The position numbers were made by a program, and so were the translations under genes. From Gordionus sp. m RMFG-2023 (Eukaryota > Nematomorpha > Gordioida > Chordodea > Parachordodidae), in the NCBI RefSeq assembly GCF_954871325.1, contig NC_088775.1, forward strand, positions 29,551,561 to 29,615,560: a stretch of DNA of 64,000 nt, written 5' to 3'. Positions 1-10,659 of this stretch are shown here, in pieces. The first letter of the stretch is position 1. Each line of letters opens with the position of its first letter. The notes beneath the pieces are model-generated. The model did not search any database, was not told where the DNA came from, and worked only from the letters and a program-made list of their open reading frames with translations.

Positions 1-582
1 GAAACTAAACTTCGGAGGTGAGAAGTTGCAAATCGTCAAAAATTATATACCAGTGTGATATGGTAAATTTTATAAAAGGATACAAACAAGATTTCTTCCC
101 ACTACTGGATAAGGGGATCCACTCGATCCACCTTTATTTTGCTTATCTAACAACATCATCCAAAATATATAAACCGATTGTAATCTCGATCTCAATTTTT
201 GCTATTTGGATGATGCCACATTATCAGGTCATATCAGTGAAATAAATAAAGCTCTAAATCTCATTATTTTAAATTTTCAACAACAAAATTTGACCTATTA
301 TAAAAAAATGTAATCGAATTTAATGCCATAATATTAATATTTCATTTTATATTATGTTTCAAAATAAACAACATTATAAACGCCTTAATGTTAATGTATT
401 TTCTCCGACACGCTCCTATTGATTGAGCTGACATTTAGCTATCGCAACTATACTATTTATATCGTTTACATATTCTGCGAAAATAAAATAATCCTATATA
501 CGCATTTTTAGATTATTTAATTCATCGATGATAATATTTAAACAAACCCACCCAAATTATTATTTTTAAATAAAGCCTTCCA
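1..582. other. AT-rich non-coding stretch with a MITE-like fragment
   Basis: I see no gene here; the short open frame at 18-245 has no recognisable domain. Around 390-450 the sequence running from a CCTTAATGTTAATG motif through CTCC and on to GATTGAG resembles the right arm of the palindromic repeat near 55.47-55.51 kb. It is probably an eroded copy of that repeat. Confidence 0.5.
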
Positions 583-840
583 TTGCTTCCCCGCCTACGT
601 GATAAATTGTGCTCTGCTCAAACTGACTTAGACTTACATTCTTTCATAGAATCTGTCCGTTCCGCCTTGTTTTTCCCACATGATAATGACTTGCGGGCGC
701 GTGTACTACTCCAACAAATCAAATTGGGAAACGGAACATCTCCTTACACCTTAGATGCTGACGCTATCACAGGCCTGAATTTACTCAAACAAGGTTTGGT
801 ATTGCATTTTAGATGTTTGGTCTTTGAAGTTTTTAATTAA
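583..840 (+). CDS. Unidentified coding-like open frame, perhaps a LINE remnant
   Basis: An 85-residue open frame that I do not recognise. It stands out because its base composition is clearly richer in G and C than its surroundings, and its residue mix (LRDKL, DLDLHSFIESVRSALFF, LRARVLLQQIKLGNG) looks like real protein. The frame continues a few codons upstream of the first ATG before a stop, so the start is arbitrary. The GC-richer LINE remnants at 6.6 kb and 26-27 kb have a similar look, so this may be a scrap of such an element. A host exon is the alternative: an AAG-CCT acceptor-like site lies just before it and a CAAG-GTTTG donor-like site near 795. I cannot decide between them. Confidence 0.25.
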   Translation: MLPRLRDKLCSAQTDLDLHSFIESVRSALFFPHDNDLRARVLLQQIKLGNGTSPYTLDADAITGLNLLKQGLVLHFRCLVFEVFN

Positions 841-934
841 ATCTTGAGTGTGGTAAGGTGGAAAAGATAACGTGAGTGGGCATAGCTTACTTTCATTTTA
901 AAACTGTTATATCACTCGAATTTTTATATTAAGC

Positions 935-1303
935 TAGAGGTCTGCGATAGACGGGAACCAAAACGCCCGCCCACCTATGTTTTTTTTAATTCATCCGCCT
1001 ACCCATTTATCTAAAAATTTTGTTTAACCCAGTCGCTCAATGTTTAGAAATTATTTTATTAGTTGATTTGGCTTTTTATTTTAATGTATTTTTATTTAAA
1101 CTTGTAAAATATGCAATATTATGAAATGAAAAAATGGTTTTTAGTAAGTAGAAGATGTTCTTTTTATTTTATAAATTCACTCTTCCAACCCCCTCCACCC
1201 ACCCACTATTTTAAAAATATTTTTAATCCGCCCGATGTTTAAAAGCCCTTCAGCCAAACCCTTAGAATTGGCGGGTTAAAAACCATGCCATTGCAGACCT
1301 CTA
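935..1303. mobile_element. hAT-type MITE with exact 8-bp target duplication
   Basis: A 369-bp non-coding element. Its ends are inverted: TAGAGGTCTGCGATAG on the left and CCATTGCAGACCTCTA on the right, matching at 14 of 16 positions. It is flanked on both sides by the identical octamer TATTAAGC (927-934 and 1304-1311). An 8-bp duplication is the signature of hAT transposition. There is no open frame, so it must have been moved by a transposase made elsewhere. The exact duplication suggests a fairly recent insertion. The terminal motif recurs at 39.93 kb, 45.01 kb, 60.2 kb and 62.62 kb. Confidence 0.85.
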
Positions 1304-1689
1304 TATTAAGCTTTGATATATTTAACCTTTATTTAGTTATGTTATATATATATAAATTTTGAAGAAATAACATTTCATAAAAAATTTATGAGAATTTTTG
1401 TAATATTTGTCTAAAATAAAGTTAAATCGCCTTCATATTTTTAATAAAAAATTCTTTTTAAAATATGTCACAACATTCATTAAAATGCATTAAAAAGTGC
1501 TATACAGGTAAATCCACCATAGAAAGGCATTTAGACGAAATATTGAATATACTTAGAATATTTAGACGAAATGCCTATCAATGAAAAATATAAGATTCTC
1601 CATTATTTCCTCCAAACAATACATATGTTCAAATAAAATGCATGAAATTTTGCAGAAATAAAAGTATAAGTAGTTGATAGGAGTAGCAT

Positions 1690-1800
1690 TGCCGATAATC
1701 TCGATTTAGGCGCTATAAAAAAGTGGCTAAATAAAAATTTTAGCCAATATCTAGCCTCGAGATTTGGTCATAGGAGGCCAAACCTTTCAGTTATTTTAGG
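1690..1800. repeat. Fragment of the CCTCGAGATTTGG MITE family
   Basis: Contains GCCTCGAGATTTGGTCATAG and neighbouring words (AAGTGGCTAAAT, TTTTAGCCAATAT) that recur in the palindromic MITEs at 57.46-57.72, 58.36-58.59 and 59.91-60.09 kb. No complete ends are visible, so this is an eroded piece. Confidence 0.5.
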
Positions 1801-2039
1801 CATAATTGATGTATTAATTAATTTAAAGACATTCTCCAAATATTATCATTTGAAATATATGCAATAGTGTTAAATATAAATTACAATGTTAAAAAAACAA
1901 AATTATCTATTATGCTAATTATATATTAATTTTAAAACAAAACAATAAAAGTTATTTTAAATTTAATTTGAAATTTGTTTTAATACTAAATAAAAGCTAA
2001 TTATATATATACCTTTGACCATCATATATTAATTTCTAA

Positions 2040-2225
2040 AAAAACGACCGACTTTTATTAAATCATGCACTCGCTTTCGATCTGCTATTCATCATGACCA
2101 TTATCATGGAAATACCTAGTTAGCTTCAGGAAAAATCGGTCCTTCTTGGATTCGAATTTAGATCGAAGTTTAAAGTGATTTCCATAATCTACGTCTATAG
2201 CGACTGAGCCACAGACGCTACTCGA
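2040..2225 (-). mobile_element. tRNA-derived SINE
   Basis: On the minus strand this reads as a tRNA-like head. A box A-like TGGCTCAGTCGC sits at about 2211-2200 and a box B-like TTCGAATCC at about 2157-2149, about 42 bases apart, as expected of an internal RNA polymerase III promoter. About 100 bases of unrelated body follow and end in a run of T on this strand, near 2040. A tRNA head with a non-tRNA body is the standard layout of a SINE. I could not fold a convincing cloverleaf, so a functional tRNA gene is unlikely. The partner LINE is not identifiable from the tail. Confidence 0.6.
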
Positions 2226-3513
2226 AAACAACAATTTTCTGTAATTATGAATAATTTACTACGTTATATAATATTTTAATAAAACACAGGATATCAATCA
2301 TGTTCGACTCTATACAATAATTACCCATAATAAATATTGTAATGTGAAAAAACGAAATTTTATATGCCCTTGTTATGACATTATAAAATTTAGCCAAGTA
2401 CATTGGCCTTTATGGCTTTTGTACTTGTATAGACTTTATTATTGTGCCAAAAATTTTGAACGTGAATAATAATATGGTGAATATATGATACATATAAACA
2501 GAAAAGGAAACAGCAATAAAGAGTATGTTGTTATAATCGCGATATTTATTTATATTTTTATAATTATGTAATAAATTTATTTTTTCGCATTCATTTTCGA
2601 AACTGTTCTGGAAACATTATCCCCGGCCTAGTTTTAAAATTTCATATTCCGTTCCTTGTCTCTGTGAAAATTTATGTTTGAACTCGAATGTGTTTTATCA
2701 TACCATTTTCATAATTAATACGTACTAGATGAGGATCAATCAAGTTCAATTCTACCTCCTTGGGTGTGCCAACCTTTTATACGTCCGAATTACTTTAGTT
2801 AACGGTTAATTTATTTTTTGGAATTATTAATTACCACTGATCATTTCTATTGTTTAAATGGATATTATTATATATAATTTATAAGAATTAATAAAAAATT
2901 TATCAATTTCCATCTTTTTTTTAGTGTCTCCCATCTATTTTTTTCATATAATATGGAAATTCATCAATTGATATATTTTTAAGATATTTCGATAACTTTT
3001 ATTTTGTTATCTATGTCAATTAATTTATTACAAACTTTTTCGAAATATAATTGATGAATTTTCATATAATAAATGATGAATAAGTATAGCTTAACCAATA
3101 TAAATAATTTAATTAAAAGTATATAACATATAAGCTTTTATTCACAAATAACATGAGTTTACATTAAACCTTTTTTATATTTCTCAGTTTGGCCTCTTAA
3201 TTTTTAAAAGGTAAATTGTAATTAAAAAATTTTTGTTAAATCAATTTTTCGGATTTTGGATTATGCCAGAATTTATTATCGTTAAATTGAATGCTTTATT
3301 GTATCAACCGGTCAGTTATATTATTTTACTGTTTTACCTATCTTCATTTGTTTTTTTATATTCTTTTGGAATCGCATATAAATATATTACCTTACCCCAA
3401 GTTAATAAAATAAAATATTGCATTTTTTCATCTGAATTGGATATTCTTCTGCCGTTTTACCTTCAACAGAAGCATCGGGAATATTCATTCCTCCTTCTAT
3501 CTATTCTTAGTAT
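2226..3513. other. AT-rich non-coding stretch
   Basis: No gene, RNA or bounded repeat could be supported. The 99-residue open frame at 3233-3532 is hydrophobic and low in complexity, and it runs into the end of the following hAT element. I regard it as chance. Confidence 0.5.
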
Positions 3514-3521
3514 ATTTTCAT

Positions 3522-4078
3522 CAGGAACCTGAACCGTTATTTATAACGGTTCAGTATGTAAACAATTGTAATGGTTACGTTTTGGTTACGTTTCTTAAGA
3601 AAAAATTTACAAAGGTTCGGTTCGGTTCAGCTAATTATAAAGGTTCATAATGGTTCATTACGGTTAGAAAATTTTTTTTATTAAAGCAACACCATCATCT
3701 AATTTATTTTTATTATAAGCATCTATGAATTATATAAAATAATATGTAAGATTCAAAATAACTCATTTTTAAATATATTATAATATTTTCTAATATAAAT
3801 GGATTCATATTTTTTGTTTGTTGTGACGATAACACAAATTTTAGCCCGAAATGGTCCTTTCTACAGAAACTTGTATTTCGGGACTATAAGAGCAAGTTTA
3901 TAAATATTCAAATTTTTTATTCCTAAAATATAAAACTGAATTGGTTTAAACCGGTTTGACCTTTTTTATAAAGGTTCATTTTACTCATTCAAAAAATTAT
4001 TATATCGGTTCGATTACGGTTACGGTTCTGATATTTATAATGGTTTAACGGTTCGTTACGGTTCACTCCGGGTCCCTG
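3522..4078. mobile_element. hAT MITE with exact 8-bp target duplication, GGTTCGGTT-rich
   Basis: A 557-bp non-coding element between two copies of ATTTTCAT (3514-3521 and 4079-4086). Its ends are inverted: CAGGAACCTGAACCG on the left and CACTCCGGGTCCCTG on the right, which reads CAGGGACCCGGAGTG on the other strand. The subterminal regions carry many GGTTCGGTT, AACGGTTC and TAAAGGTTC repeats in both directions, probable transposase-binding sites. The same subterminal words occur in the larger hAT at 14612-19452, so this could be a non-autonomous relative of that element. Confidence 0.85.
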
Positions 4079-4086
4079 ATTTTCAT

Positions 4087-4885
4087 ACCTTACCTTATCT
4101 GCCTGTTTTAAAGTGGTTCCTCATCTCATTTTTAGGTAATCCCATAGCTAGCGCCGAATATTCATTTTAAAGTTCTTGTACACATTTTCTTTTATCAACA
4201 AAAACATTACATTTTTCGATTTAAAATTGAAACTCCTTGCTATTTTTTATTATCCGAAATCATAATTTCTAAAATCAAAACGAATGAATATTTAAATATT
4301 ATATTTTATGTCTATCTCCCTATTATTACATGTTAGAAATTCTCAAACCAATATTTTTTAGCAAAATAATAAACATTTTTTGAGTAGTCAGAATATTTTA
4401 AAATACAACTGATACAAAATATTTTTTTATGAAAACATAATTATGTATTTGTACATTTTTCAACAATACGATCCATCTAAGTTAGATTTTTAACAATTTT
4501 AGATAAGTTTTAAATTATAAAAATATTATAAGCACATAAACCTCTATAATATTGTGATTGTAATATTATAAACTTTAAGCAGATTATTTCAAGGTGTCAA
4601 TTATTATTATTAAATGTGAATTTATATAATATCATTTTAAACCATATACACGCAACATTTAAAACGTTGAAATGGCACCTTATAAGTTAAAAGATTGTAA
4701 TATTATGACACAGGTTCTTTTTAAAATAAAACTAAAAAATTTTTTTTATAAAAAAATCTTCATTTATATACACCAAAGATGTAAAATTTTATAATATACA
4801 GGTAAAAAAAATAATGCTACAATTTGACATTGAGCTCAATGCATATATAAAAAATATATATTTATTTATTATGAAATGTTTTAAA
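4087..4885. other. AT-rich non-coding stretch
   Basis: Very AT-rich with long A and T runs. I see no coding frame, RNA gene or defined repeat. Confidence 0.5.
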
Positions 4886-4889
4886 ACAA

Positions 4890-5905
4890 TTTTTATCCTG
4901 GTTAAATCATAAAATAAATTTCACATTTTTCACAAGTCCTTGAATATGCGCTAACACATAGTTCACACCTTTTTCGAGTGTTGGAAGCTTCTGGCCAATG
5001 CTCTATATCATCGTATCTAACGTCTGATATTATCGAGGTAACCCAGATCCTTTTTGTTTTTTAGGAGTTTCATTTGATAGTATCCCTATTTTTCTTTTAC
5101 TAATTTTACCTGCCATTAATAAATCAGTAACTATTTGAGATTTAAATGTTATAAGTTTTATAAAAGATTTTTCATTCTTTTGTAGTATATTTCTTCGATA
5201 CAATAACCATGCATTCACAAAACAGGTATCTATCAAATGAAATATCATTCGAAGATAAAACCTTCTATCTTTGATATCTACTCTGTAGCATTCCATTGGC
5301 ATATCGTGTAAATCTACCTCTCCCATTCCTTCATTATATTTTTTTAAATACAAGGCCTAGGGATCTGAATAAATTTTTTTCGTCAAGAACTATCTCCTCA
5401 CATCTTCTATTGGGTCGATACCATTGAAGGATGATATAACATGAACAGATTTGTTTTCAAACCATTTGACAATTATTATATTAGTGTCAGTTTTGTAGTC
5501 GAAACTACCTCTCCACTTTTTCTTGAGATCGCGATCGCTTTTCAAATTGCAACCCTTTAGGCGATTAGATCGTATGGTACCAATCATATATATACCTTTC
5601 TTTAAGTCTTATCGATAAAAGAGTAGGAGAGAAGATATCTGTGTAAATTTTATGGTTCTCAAAATTAGGCACGTTTTGAACTAGGAGAAGAACAATATCT
5701 CCACTTATTCCTAATTGTGTTCGTGTCTTTATAGTATTTCCTATATTCTTCAAATTCATAAATAATTCCTAAGACTCCTGCAAGAGCAAATATTTTTATA
5801 CCCCATGTGACGTTTCGATTTTATATATTTTTTTAATGTATTTTTACCCTTGAATGGTAAAAAAAATTCGTCAACACAAATATATCTAGTTTCAAAATGG
5901 TATTA
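4890..5905 (-). pseudogene. piggyBac transposase remnant, C-terminal half
   Basis: Minus-strand frames spell out successive blocks of a piggyBac (PGBD-like) DDE transposase. Near 5890 comes a DEFFLPFKG block, the counterpart of the family's DEQMVPFKG catalytic region. At 5759-5565 comes LGISGDIVLLLVQNVPN followed by a NHKIYTDIF block. At 5587-5390 come GTIRSNRLKGCNLKS and RGSFDYKTD. At 5353-5030 come YNEGMGEVDLHDMP and FHLIDTCFVNAWLLYRRN. Finally, at about 5020-4905, there is a cysteine-rich tail with CELC and CEKC pairs, typical of the PGBD zinc-binding C terminus. The blocks lie in different frames, so the gene is dead. The N-terminal half and the terminal inverted repeats with TTAA were not found. 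Compared with a usual length near 550-600 residues, about 330 are represented. Confidence 0.85.
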
Positions 5906-6359
5906 ACTATAAAATGTTTAAAGCAATTTTTATCTTGTAAGATATATATTTTTTTTTATTTATAAATAATCAATTTTTTCGATTAAAATTTAGAGCTAAC
6001 TCCAAAGACAAAGGCTTCATAACGCATATTTCTTTTTAAATGGAAATTTCAACAATTTTTTAAGATCAAAAACTAATCTTCCAGCATTTTCTAGCCCATA
6101 CCTAATTTGGATGTAGGCCAAGATAGGAAAACATTTTTTTATTTAGAAGCTGTCCACTATAAAGAAATTTGGATTTTTCCTGTATTATCAATCCTGCTAA
6201 TAAAATTCTATTATATCAGCTCAAAATTCGAGACATTATTAAATAAGGAATGCGAAAACATTATTTTATTAATGTTTCGGATTTGTTATGTTATTTGATA
6301 AAGACAGGTGGGGAAACTCAACCATAATGACAAGCGGGGAAGGTCTTGTCCTGATAATT
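5906..6359. other. AT-rich stretch, possibly the rest of the piggyBac copy
   Basis: No convincing domain. It may contain further eroded piggyBac sequence on the minus strand, but no block is clear enough to claim. Confidence 0.35.
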
Positions 6360-6515
6360 GTTAAACGGGGAAATTAGCTTGTAGAATGAGTATTAGTTGT
6401 AGGGATCAATTCAAATATAAGGATTTAAATAAGAGTTAAACGGGGAAATTAGCATGTAGAATGAGTATTAGTTGTAGGGATTTATATCAATTTAAATATA
6501 AGGATTTAAATAAGA
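6360..6515. repeat. Two-copy tandem duplication, about 75 bp
   Basis: The words TTAAACGGGGAAATTAGC, TGTAGAATGAGTATTAGTTG and ATATAAGGATTTAAATAAGA occur twice in the same order, starting near 6360 and near 6435. The copies are almost identical, so the duplication is recent. It lies directly upstream of the truncated LINE. Confidence 0.8.
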
Positions 6516-6591
6516 ATTAAACATGCAAAAATGGAATATTTATTTAATAAAACAAGTATAGAACCAAAATCGATTAAATTTAAATTTTCTC

Positions 6592-7761
6592 ATGAGCTTA
6601 ATATATAATCAACACGCCTTCCGCTCTGCCCCACTTTTCTTATACCCGGAAATTCTCACCCAAATTGAATCAACAATCAAAGACTCTTTAGAAGGCATCC
6701 TTAATATAAAATTCAGCCCTAATTCTTGGATGCAGGCCTCCTTACCCTCGAAATTTGGGGGTCTTGGCTTAAGATCACCCGTGTCATTCAGCCTTGCTGC
6801 TTTTTTAGCCTCAGAATCAAGCTCCCGCTTAATTATGCTATCACTTAACAATAATCGCACAGACCCCTACTTTCTCCACGCCCTAGCAATCTGGAAAGAG
6901 AATTCCTTCTCCGCTCCAATCCCCACATCACGAAAGCAACATGACTGGGATCTTCCCTTAATACGCCACTCCGTTGAATATTTAATATCGAGTGCTGCTT
7001 CTAAGGGATCCCCATCAATCCTTTCACATTTATTATCTCCCATTACAGTTGATGAATCCTTAACAGTTGATCATCTCTCTCTCCCACAACTGCAAGTTCC
7101 ACAACTTTTGCCTTCCTTATCGGGCTATGAATGGTTAGAAGCTTTGCCCAGCTCAAACTTAGGACTTCTCTTAACAAACGAAGAATTACGCATAGCAATA
7201 GGTCTCCGTCTTGGTTGTAATATACTGGCCAACTCCACATGTACATTATGTTCCCAACCCGTTAATTGTTTTGGACACCATCCTCTTCATTGTCGATTCT
7301 CTAAAGGTAGACATTCTCGACACAGTGCAGTTAATGGCACCATTCTCCGTGCTCTACGCTCAGCTCAAATTCCAGCAACCCTCGAACCCTGTGGCCTCTC
7401 AACCGAGAATAATATACGTCCAGATGGGCTGAAATTAATACCATGGAGTAATGGAATTCCATAAGCATGGGACTATACCTGCATCGACCGATTTGCTCCC
7501 TCCTTTAATAAGAACTCATTCATACGAGCTGAAAACTCGAAAATTAATAAATACACTTCCCTAACAAATTGCAATCTCATACCAATCGTATCCGACACAA
7601 CCGGGTCTTTTGGCAATCATGCCCTAACCTTCTTCAAAACCCTCGGTAAAAAAATCCGCGCCATCACTGGTGATCCTCAGGAAGGCTTCTATTTCAGACA
7701 GCGCATATCTATTGATATATGCAGATCTAACTGCATTGCCATCCATGGCTCTCTTCCTTGA
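6592..7761 (+). pseudogene. 5'-truncated LINE: C-terminal end with CCHC knuckle and R2-like endonuclease motif
   Basis: This is the C-terminal part of a non-LTR retrotransposon polyprotein. The first residues are the segment just after the reverse transcriptase (SLPSKFGGLGLRSPVSFSLA). Around residues 198-216 is LRIAIGLRLGCNI. A zinc knuckle C217-x2-C220-x8-H229-x4-C234 follows, then RHSRHSAVNG and RPD at residues 276-278. A TAA at 7462-7464 ends the open frame. The same frame continues beyond it with AWDYTCIDRFAPSF and runs to TGA at 7759-7761, so a single stop splits an otherwise readable segment. A CCHC knuckle followed by RPD and a later acidic residue is the arrangement of the restriction-like endonuclease of R2-type LINEs; that assignment is inference. 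The reverse transcriptase itself is missing, as usual for 5'-truncated LINE copies. A related copy lies at 26.1-27.8 kb. Confidence 0.8.
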
Positions 7762-8450
7762 CTTCCTCCCACCCAACATACAATTCACTATTTTTTTTTT
7801 TATTATACAGTTTTTTATATAGATTTTATAGTTTACGTGACATTTTTAATATATATATTTTTTTAAATTACGTATATATGTTTTACTTTTAACGTTCAAT
7901 GTATTAAATATTTTTATTAATAAAGTATATATCAAAGTAAAAATAAATTTTTTTTATAAAATGTAAATCATTTATACGGTTATAAAACATAGCTGCAAAC
8001 TCATATTAACAATTTAAAAATAATATAAATTGATTCTTTAAATACAAGTAATTATAAAAAGAAAAGTTAATATAATAATATAATACACAATTTGTTACTA
8101 ATATGTAACATTTAATATTAATACGAGGCGTGATAATTTTTTTTTTGCAATAACCCTCCAAGGATTTTATGTTTGATTAATAAATATTTTTAAAGAATCT
8201 TTTGAAGCTGTATTTATAACTTTTGTTAAGGCTCTGCCCTAAATTAAAAAAAAACTACTCAATAGTTTTACGAATTGCACAATTTTCGTGAGTTTTGAGA
8301 GATACGAAACATGTCTGGAATCTTCCATAAAATTTTCAAAATGTTTGATATGATTTATTATTTTAAATTTTATCTTATGAACGTGTAAAAAGGCAGATTT
8401 TTGGAAGGCCTGTACGTATGATAATTAGAATATTATACATATTCATTCTA
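7762..8450. other. AT-rich non-coding stretch after the LINE
   Basis: It starts with a pyrimidine-rich segment and a T run near 7790, which may be the LINE's 3' untranslated end. The rest shows no gene. Confidence 0.45.
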
Positions 8451-8454
8451 GAAC

Positions 8455-8606
8455 AAGGACTTTTTGTAAGTCTTCAACCCAAGCATCTTTGTTTACCAAC
8501 AGTTTAACAGATGCTTGAAATATCAGCAGAATACTTCAGGAAATCAGGTTTTCCTCATATAATAGGTGCTATTAATGGAAATGTAAGAATAAAACAACCC
8601 CTAGAA
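8455..8606 (+). pseudogene. PIF/Harbinger transposase scrap
   Basis: One frame reads QMLEISAEYFRKSGFPHIIG followed directly by AINGNVRIKQP. This parallels the first catalytic region of HARBI1-type transposases, where the family has GFPNCIGAIDGTHI followed by a proline. Only about 35 residues survive, directly abutting Gypsy integrase sequence at about 8607. It is a fossil scrap of a cut-and-paste DNA transposon. The position normally held by the catalytic aspartate (GAID) reads GAIN here. Confidence 0.6.
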
Positions 8607-9312
8607 CCAACGGAGAAGCGGAGCGATTAGTACAAACTTTTAAAAAATTTTTAAAAAACATAATGATTATAATAAAATACAAGATTTTTTGTTTAATTAT
8701 CAAAATACGCCACAAATAACCACAAAACAATCACCAAGTTCAATTATGCTTAAATTTCAACCCATAGGACCTTTACAATTAATAAAACCAATTTATCCTC
8801 ATCCATATATACCTCAGTTACCAGGTTTTTTTAATATAAATGAAAAAATATATGCAAAAGATTTTAAAAAAGATAATTGGATACCAGGTATCATCGTTAA
8901 AAGAACAGGGCCATTGACGTTTTTAGTTGAAACTAAATTAGGGGTATGGAGAAGACATATTAATCAGTTAAAACATAGGTTCGACAACTCCGATTTAAAA
9001 AATAGAGAGGAGGGAAGAGAAGAAAAAACGATGCAAACTACACCACAAATGAATGAAAATGATCATATACAAAATTCGATAGCAAAAGACATAGATCCTA
9101 TACACGAATTGGTGACCAAAGACATGGACCCAATACAAGACTCAATAAACAAAGACACCATCATAAATGATAAGATGAAAATCGACAGTAATGAGCAAAC
9201 GGTGGTAGAGAACGAAAGTACAAGCAGCCGTTATCCAAAACGGATAAGAAAACAATTTATACCGTTTCAAATCGAGAGCGGAGAGAATAGAGTGGATCCT
9301 GTAATTATATAA
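8607..9312 (+). mobile_element. Fossil Ty3/Gypsy retrotransposon: integrase C-terminal end
   Basis: An old LTR-retrotransposon piece. It begins with the NGEAERLVQTFKKFLK block of the Gypsy integrase core end, passes through TTKQSPSSIMLKFQP (the usual TPHATTGVSPAELLFGR position) and ends with the post-core GPLTFLVETKLGVWRRHINQL segment typical of Gypsy integrases. A long charged tail rich in D, K, N and E runs to a stop at 9312. Its end, SSRYPKRIRKQFIPF, matches the polyprotein C terminus common in arthropod Gypsy elements. The element is broken and incomplete, with no LTR identified. The readable tail suggests moderate age. Confidence 0.85.
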
Positions 9313-9539
9313 AATATAATTCCAGTGTTATTCAAGCTGTTTCAGATGACAGAGCAAGGTTATATATCTCTTTCTTTTCTAGATTCATGTTAATTGAGGT
9401 TGACTTTCTATCTCAGATAGACGCATCTTCACAAAGCGCCTATTTTATGAAGGAATGATCAATAAAATCATCAAGATACCCATACCTTCAACAGTCACAT
9501 TATCTCCATTTTAGTTCATGATCTTCCATATAAGTTTCC

Positions 9540-10130
9540 CAAATTACAAGGGGATATAAAATTAGATCTTTATGCACAGATATTGATTTTTTGGATTTTA
9601 ATTGTATTATTAAAAAGTTAAGGTACTTAGTACCAAACCAAAATATTAATGATTCTATCAAAAAAAATTTTAGCGCTACTCAGGGAATTAACGAGTCGTT
9701 TTTAAACTGGTATCTAAGGTTGTCTTAACTTAATAAACTATGTGGCTCTCCTAATTATGACCGTATAGAAGAAAAACTTAGGGTATCTAGCTTAAACGAC
9801 AATATTAAACGTAAATTAAACAAAGATGTTAATTTAACTTTAGACAAAATGCTATAATTCGGTAATAGTAATATTAAACCAGCTAATGATATTATAAATA
9901 TGTTGACAATGATAAAAAGTTTAATAATAATTCAAATACTAATAACACTGTTGATAATAAACATAAGAATTCAGATAGGTTTTCACGTATCCAAAATACT
10001 TTTAGCAACACTTTTCCTAGATATAATGTAGGAATGAGAATAATTATTATAATAGACCTAATCGATTTGACTCTATTGATAATTTTAGATAAAATTATTA
10101 TAACAGATATAATAATTATTGTTGATGTGT
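9540..10130 (+). mobile_element. Fossil Ty3/Gypsy gag-like fragment
   Basis: An eroded Gag-like segment. The LNKLCGSPNYDRIEEKLRVS and LKRKLNKDVNLTLDKML-type words fit the retrotransposon Gag region, where CNFG, a DRIVCGI-like block and LTLDKAL normally follow one another. An N-rich stretch comes after it. It is broken in several places. With the integrase end immediately upstream, this could be the junction of two Gypsy copies lying head to tail, but I found no LTR between them. Confidence 0.5.
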
Positions 10131-10650
10131 CGTGGTCGTGTTTTTTTAATAACAACAAAAAAATAAATAATAATAAAAAAGAGAATCTATATTGTTTCTT
10201 TCATTATTGAAATATACATTAACTTTATGGTTTGATATATTTAATTAACACTTCGAGCGACGAACATTGAATTAATATAATCGAGATAATATATAAAGCG
10301 TGATAAAAAATAAGAGAAGACAGAAAATGTAATTCATATATTTTAATTCATACTGAATATTAAAGAATTATAAAATGTAATTCATATATTTATTAAATAA
10401 AAATACTTAATTCAAATATGCATATTTATATCGAGACGCACTATATGATTATTATATCAATAACCAAAGTATAAATTTAATAAAAGATTTATAAATAATC
10501 CTGATTATTTCAAAAATTTCGAAATATTATATACGAAATATAACAGTACAATGTCCGGGTCGTCAGTGTACGATTTCAATAACCTTGATAATGCCATGCC
10601 TTATTCTGTGCGTATACATAATAAACTAAGAAGGTAAATATGATTACATA
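10131..10650. other. AT-rich non-coding stretch
   Basis: Contains a short repeated segment (GAATTATAAAATGTAATTCATATAT-like words near 10330 and 10370). No gene is visible. Confidence 0.4.
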
Positions 10651-10659
10651 GTTATATAT

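Noticed and set aside
3233-3532. Small membrane protein of 99 residues
   Set aside because: Hydrophobic, AT-driven composition, and its end lies inside a hAT element.
9313-9540. An LTR between the two Gypsy scraps
   Set aside because: No matching second copy and no TG...CA ends could be found.
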